This document shows positions 61,394-64,000 of a DNA stretch of 64,000 nucleotides, in pieces (the stretch's first letter is position 1; every line of letters starts with the position of its first letter). The DNA comes from Microtetraspora glauca (GTDB lineage Bacteria; Actinomycetota; Actinomycetes; Streptomycetales; Streptomycetaceae), in contig JOFO01000018.1 in the NCBI GenBank assembly GCA_000721275.1, forward strand, positions 58,749 through 122,748, written 5' to 3'. Under the pieces are notes generated by a model. The model was not told where the DNA came from, ran no database searches, and saw only the letters and a list, made by a program, of their open reading frames with translations. Position numbers and translations under genes: made by a program.

Positions 61394-62760
61394 ATGGGAC
61401 TGGCCGAGCACAGCGTCCAACGAGACGCGGTGTCGACGTTGTCGGGGTTCCGGACCGGACTGTACGCGTGCCTGACGTCGCGGGCGGATGCCCTCTTCGA
61501 CTCGGGTGACGCGCTGCCGTGCACCGACGGACCGGTCCGGACCCTTGTGGACCGGGCGCTCGCGCCGGAACACCGACGCGGGCACAGGGCCTTGTACTCC
61601 CGGTTCAACCGGCGCCGGATCGACGTCGCCCGGCTTCGTCGCGCGCTGGCGGGCGTGCCCTTGCCCCGGGCGAGCGACGGCCGCCTGGCGCTGGCCGTGG
61701 ACGTGTCCCCGCGGCTTCGGCTGGATGCCGACACCTGCTCGGACCGCTCCTTCTGCCACACCTTCGGCCGCGGCTTGGGCAAACACCAGGTGGTGCCCGG
61801 CTGGTCCTACTCGTTCGTCGCCGCACTGGAGACCGGCCGCACCGCATGGACGGCGTGCTCGATGCCGGCTGCGACGTCCCCCCGCATCGCTCACCTCCCG
61901 AGTGATCTGCCGGTCGAAGTGCTGGGCCGGTTGAGCACGACCGGGTCATGCGCATGCCGGTCCCGGTGCCGTGGATCTGCCCGCTGCAGTGCGGACGCCC
62001 GCCCAAGCACGGCGGTGGGTGCGTCTTCGGCCGGGCCGAGACCTGGGGTGAGGTCACCGTGGTGACCGTCACCGTCACCGACACCGGACGGTACGGGACG
62101 GCGACCGCGCAGGCGTGGGACCGGCTCCATCCCCGGCTGACCCGCAGGGCGGCGTGGAGAGACCACTTGGGCCCGCTGCCGATCATCGAGGGCATGGCCA
62201 TCCGGTCGGAGGTCGAGAGACTGCCCAGCGGCGGGGTGAACAAGCCCGTCTGGCTGTGGTGGTCGGGCACGGGCGCTGCGCACGGACGACGATGACCGGT
62301 GCTGGCAGGGCGCTTCTCCGCCGCTTCGACGTGGAGCGCACATTCCGCCTGCTCCAGCAGGCCCTCGGATGGACCCGGCCCAAGCTCCGGGACTCCGGCG
62401 CGGCCGACCGCTGGACCTGGCTCGTCCTGGCCGTCCACGCCGAACTCCGCCCGCCCGCCCGGCCGCCCGCTCGCGTAGGACCTGCGCCGGCCCTGGGAGC
62501 GGCCGGCGGAACCGAACAGACTCGCCCCCCGCCCGCGTCCGCCGCGGGTTCAGGCACCTGCACGCGAAGACGGACACGCCAGCCCGTCCCCTGCAACCCA
62601 GCCGACCCGACCCCCGGCCCCTCCCGGCTCGAAGAACCGGTGACCAGCTCCCCGTTACGACGTCGGACGCGTCCTTGCCACCGGCGAGCCCCACACCCCA
62701 CCCGTACACCACAACGTCGGCACGAAGCCCCGACGCACTGCGGGGTCGGCAAGCTCAGAC
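61394..62760 (+). pseudogene. Decayed DDE transposase (several frameshifts, internal deletion)
   Basis: Transposase sequence is spread over three frames. First frame (from ATG 61394): FRTGLYACLTSRADALFDSG, DVSPRLRLDADTCSDRSFCHTFGRGLGKHQVVPGWSYSFVAALE. Then a deletion removes the middle; next frame CGRPPKHGGGCVFGRAETWGEV, AQAWDRLHPRLTRRAAW and KPVWLWWSGTG (61948-62295); then RRFDVERTFRLLQQALGWTRPKLRD (62300 onward); then VRRGFRHLHAKTDTPARPLQPSRP. It matches the Streptomyces transposase family that carries GRPPKHGG and the FLRRFD-HTFR core. At least three frame changes make it inactive. Related ends (TGAGATCTGCCG near 61302 and inverted TGAGCTTGCCG near 62757) may be the IS borders. Confidence 0.85.
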
Positions 62761-63018
62761 GGACAGCAGGAATCCACCGATCTGGTAAACCAGCCCTTCA
62801 CGGAACTCCAGGTGCGGGATGGCACTGCGCATCGCGGAGTACAGCGCGGGCGGCACCTCGTAGACCGCGGTCTCAAGGAAGTCGTCGTCCCGAGCGGGGA
62901 ACAGGTCCCTGATCTTCAGGATCTCGACTCGGTTGAGGCCAGTAACATGTGCGGCCTGCTCGTCGCTGTCCCAGCCGATGAGGTCCCACCCAAGGGTTTC
63001 GGTGCTGATGTCGTTCAC
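62755..63018 (-). CDS. Small hypothetical protein ending at the IS border
   Basis: This 87-residue protein starts at GTG 63018 (NDISTETLGWDLIGWDSDEQ) and contains EILKIRDLFPARDDDFLETAVYEVPPALYSAMRSAIPHLEFREGLVYQIGG. The stop codon (62755-62757) is in the TGAG of the putative transposon end, so the natural C-terminus may have been cut by the insertion. No family recognised. The composition (low GC for this genome, many Asp/Glu/Leu) suggests possible foreign origin. Confidence 0.6.
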   Translation of the reverse strand: MNDISTETLGWDLIGWDSDEQAAHVTGLNRVEILKIRDLFPARDDDFLETAVYEVPPALYSAMRSAIPHLEFREGLVYQIGGFLLSV

Positions 63019-63080
63019 GCGCCCACGGTAAGCGCGAACCGTCCATGAGGTTGAACGGCAAGCTGAGGCTCCGGCCCCCA

Positions 63081-63101
63081 GGGACCGGGGACCGGGGACC
63101 G
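63081..63101. repeat. GGGACCG x3 simple repeat
   Basis: Three exact 7-bp copies in the gap between the small hypothetical gene and the deaminase gene. No gene lies in 63019-63186; the divergent promoters must be here. Confidence 0.75.
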
Positions 63102-63186
63102 GCGGGACAGACGCGCACAGAATTCCGCTTGCGCTCCGGAGCCGCCCGCGACAAGGTCACGTGACCCCGAAACGCACGGAGCACAC

Positions 63187-63600
63187 GTGAGCACGCAGGA
63201 CCCCCCCGTCGACCACGAGCTCGTCCAGGCCGCCGCACAGGTCGCCCGGACGCGCTGCCGCGGCGACAACCACACCATGGCCGCCGCCGCCCGCGCCGAG
63301 GACGGCCGGATCGTCACCGCCGTGAACGCCTACCACTTCACCGGCGGCCCCTGCGCCGAACTGGTCGTCATCGGCGCCGCCGCCGCCCAGGGCGCGTACG
63401 ACCTGAGGACGATCGTCGCGGTGGGCGACCGCGACCGCGGGGTGGTGCCGCCGTGCGGCCGGTGTCGCCAGGTCCTGCTGGACTACTTCCCGGCCGTGCA
63501 CGTCATCGTCGGCGCCGCCGACAGCCTCAGGTCCGTCCCCGTCACCGAGCTGCTGCCCGAGACGTACGTCTGGGCCGACCACCAGCTCGACGCCGACTGA
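63187..63600 (+). CDS. Blasticidin-S-deaminase-like cytidine deaminase family enzyme
   Basis: This 137-residue zinc deaminase has the catalytic pattern YHFTGGPCAELVVIG (Cys-Ala-Glu, zinc ligand and proton shuttle) and PPCGRCRQVLLDYFP (other two zinc Cys), with RELLPSGYVW-like ELLPETYVWAD at the end. Ordinary cytidine deaminases read HAE; the GGPCAELVVxG form and overall length are like blasticidin S deaminase, which inactivates the antibiotic by removing the amino group of its cytosine. GTG start; GGAG five bases before. It could still be a general nucleoside deaminase. The position beside decayed IS elements suggests horizontal gain. Confidence 0.85.
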   Translation: MSTQDPPVDHELVQAAAQVARTRCRGDNHTMAAAARAEDGRIVTAVNAYHFTGGPCAELVVIGAAAAQGAYDLRTIVAVGDRDRGVVPPCGRCRQVLLDYFPAVHVIVGAADSLRSVPVTELLPETYVWADHQLDAD

Positions 63601-63688
63601 CGCCATGACCGGTCACAGCGCGTGACGACCGGGCGCAGCACGGCGCCGGGGCTCGGCAGCGCCGCCCGAACAGGAGCACCCTGGAGGC

Positions 63689-63907
63689 ATGACGAGCTCA
63701 GCCCCGATCGTCGTGCACCCGCCCTCGCCCAGCGGCGGTAGACGGGTCACCGTCCGGCAGGGCGGGATCCTCGGCCTCGCGCACAGCGACCGCGACGTCG
63801 TCGAGTTCCTGCGGCGAGCCGGCCTCGACGACGCCGAGACCCTGCTCGACGACCCCCGCTGGGTGGAGTGGCGCGGCGGCCGCGCCCACGAGTACGAGGC
63901 CGCCTAG
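63689..63907 (+). CDS. Small conserved Streptomyces protein
   Basis: This 72-residue protein (PIVVHPPSPSGGRRVTVRQ, GLAHSDRDVVEFLRRAGLDD, WVEWRGGRAHEYEAA) resembles a family of very common Streptomyces hypothetical proteins that I recall but cannot name. No known function. GGAGG ends just one base before the ATG, an unusually short spacing. The end overlaps the transposase remnant end by a few bases. Confidence 0.65.
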   Translation: MTSSAPIVVHPPSPSGGRRVTVRQGGILGLAHSDRDVVEFLRRAGLDDAETLLDDPRWVEWRGGRAHEYEAA

Positions 63908-64000
63908 TGATCTGAGTCAGAGATTCGTCGGCAGTAGGCGGCGACTTTGTCGAGGATCTCGTCGGCGGTCTTCGTCCAGACGAACGGTCTGGGGTGCTCG
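63904..64000 (-). CDS. IS630-family transposase, C-terminal end (cut by window edge)
   Basis: On the minus strand the last approximately 31 codons read EHPRPFVWTKTADEILDKVA then AYCRRISDSDH and stop. The pattern RPFVWTKTADEIL...Y..RI is typical of the C-terminus of IS630-type DDE transposases. The rest is outside the window. Its stop codon overlaps the end of the small gene at 63907, so the insertion sits right next to it. Confidence 0.8.
   Translation of the reverse strand, partial: EHPRPFVWTKTADEILDKVAAYCRRISDSDH

Overview
The window is high-GC actinobacterial chromosome, almost certainly Streptomyces. Nearly every codon ends in G or C, GTG starts and ATGA/GTGA stop-start overlaps are frequent, and the gene families (XRE-nSTAND-WD40, ECF41 sigma with a DoxX partner, LutABC, CapABC, many TetR/MarR/PadR regulators) are typical of the genus. 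No rRNA, tRNA, CRISPR array, phage module or replication origin was seen. The two window edges cut an alcohol dehydrogenase (left) and an IS630-type transposase (right).

Layout. 0-4 kb: alcohol dehydrogenase end, hemerythrin protein, a pair of related membrane/cytosolic proteins and small unknowns. 4-6.6 kb: PadR regulator plus a coupled unknown, divergent from a DrrAB-like ABC exporter; three copies of a 16-bp operator lie between them. 6.6-10 kb: APH(6)-like kinase and a TetR-DHA2 efflux pair. 10-14.4 kb: lutABC lactate oxidation operon, an MscS-family membrane protein and a small unknown. 14.5-17.7 kb: tandem repeats, a P450 and a secreted polyhydroxyalkanoate depolymerase.

17.7-31.6 kb is the most interesting block. 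A FecB/CD/CD/ATPase metal-chelate uptake system runs directly into a 41-residue peptide gene. A split TOMM-type enzyme set follows (E1-like/SagC-like protein, YcaO cyclodehydratase, SagB-like FMN dehydrogenase), with an S15/CocE-type hydrolase and a pair of fused membrane-ATPase ABC proteins. A beta-propeller protein is divergently transcribed. Fur/Zur-like boxes precede the uptake operon and the peptide gene, and a strong hairpin separates the peptide from the enzymes. I read this as a metal-regulated RiPP locus, possibly for a ribosomally made, oxazoline-type metallophore with its own uptake system. I do not recall a characterised example, so the product is inference.

31.6-34.1 kb: DoxX-like protein, ECF41 sigma factor and an RHH antitoxin with a degenerate Fic/Doc toxin. 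34-42 kb: a poly-gamma-glutamate locus (NlpC/P60-like, CapC, CapB, a double dCache-HAMP protein without output domain, CapA) with a divergent lipoprotein. 42-49 kb: two alpha/beta hydrolases, TetR, AraC, GNAT, a zinc-knuckle protein, MarR and an Old Yellow Enzyme. 49-56 kb: secreted metzincin-like protease, DM13 protein, secreted unknown and a 1305-residue nSTAND-WD40 protein. 56-61.3 kb: His-rich duplicated peptide, erythromycin-esterase-like protein, acetyltransferase, an HxlR-peroxiredoxin fusion and an MFS pump. 61.3-64 kb: decayed transposase, a blasticidin-S-deaminase-like gene and the start of another transposase, suggesting an unstable, recently rearranged end.
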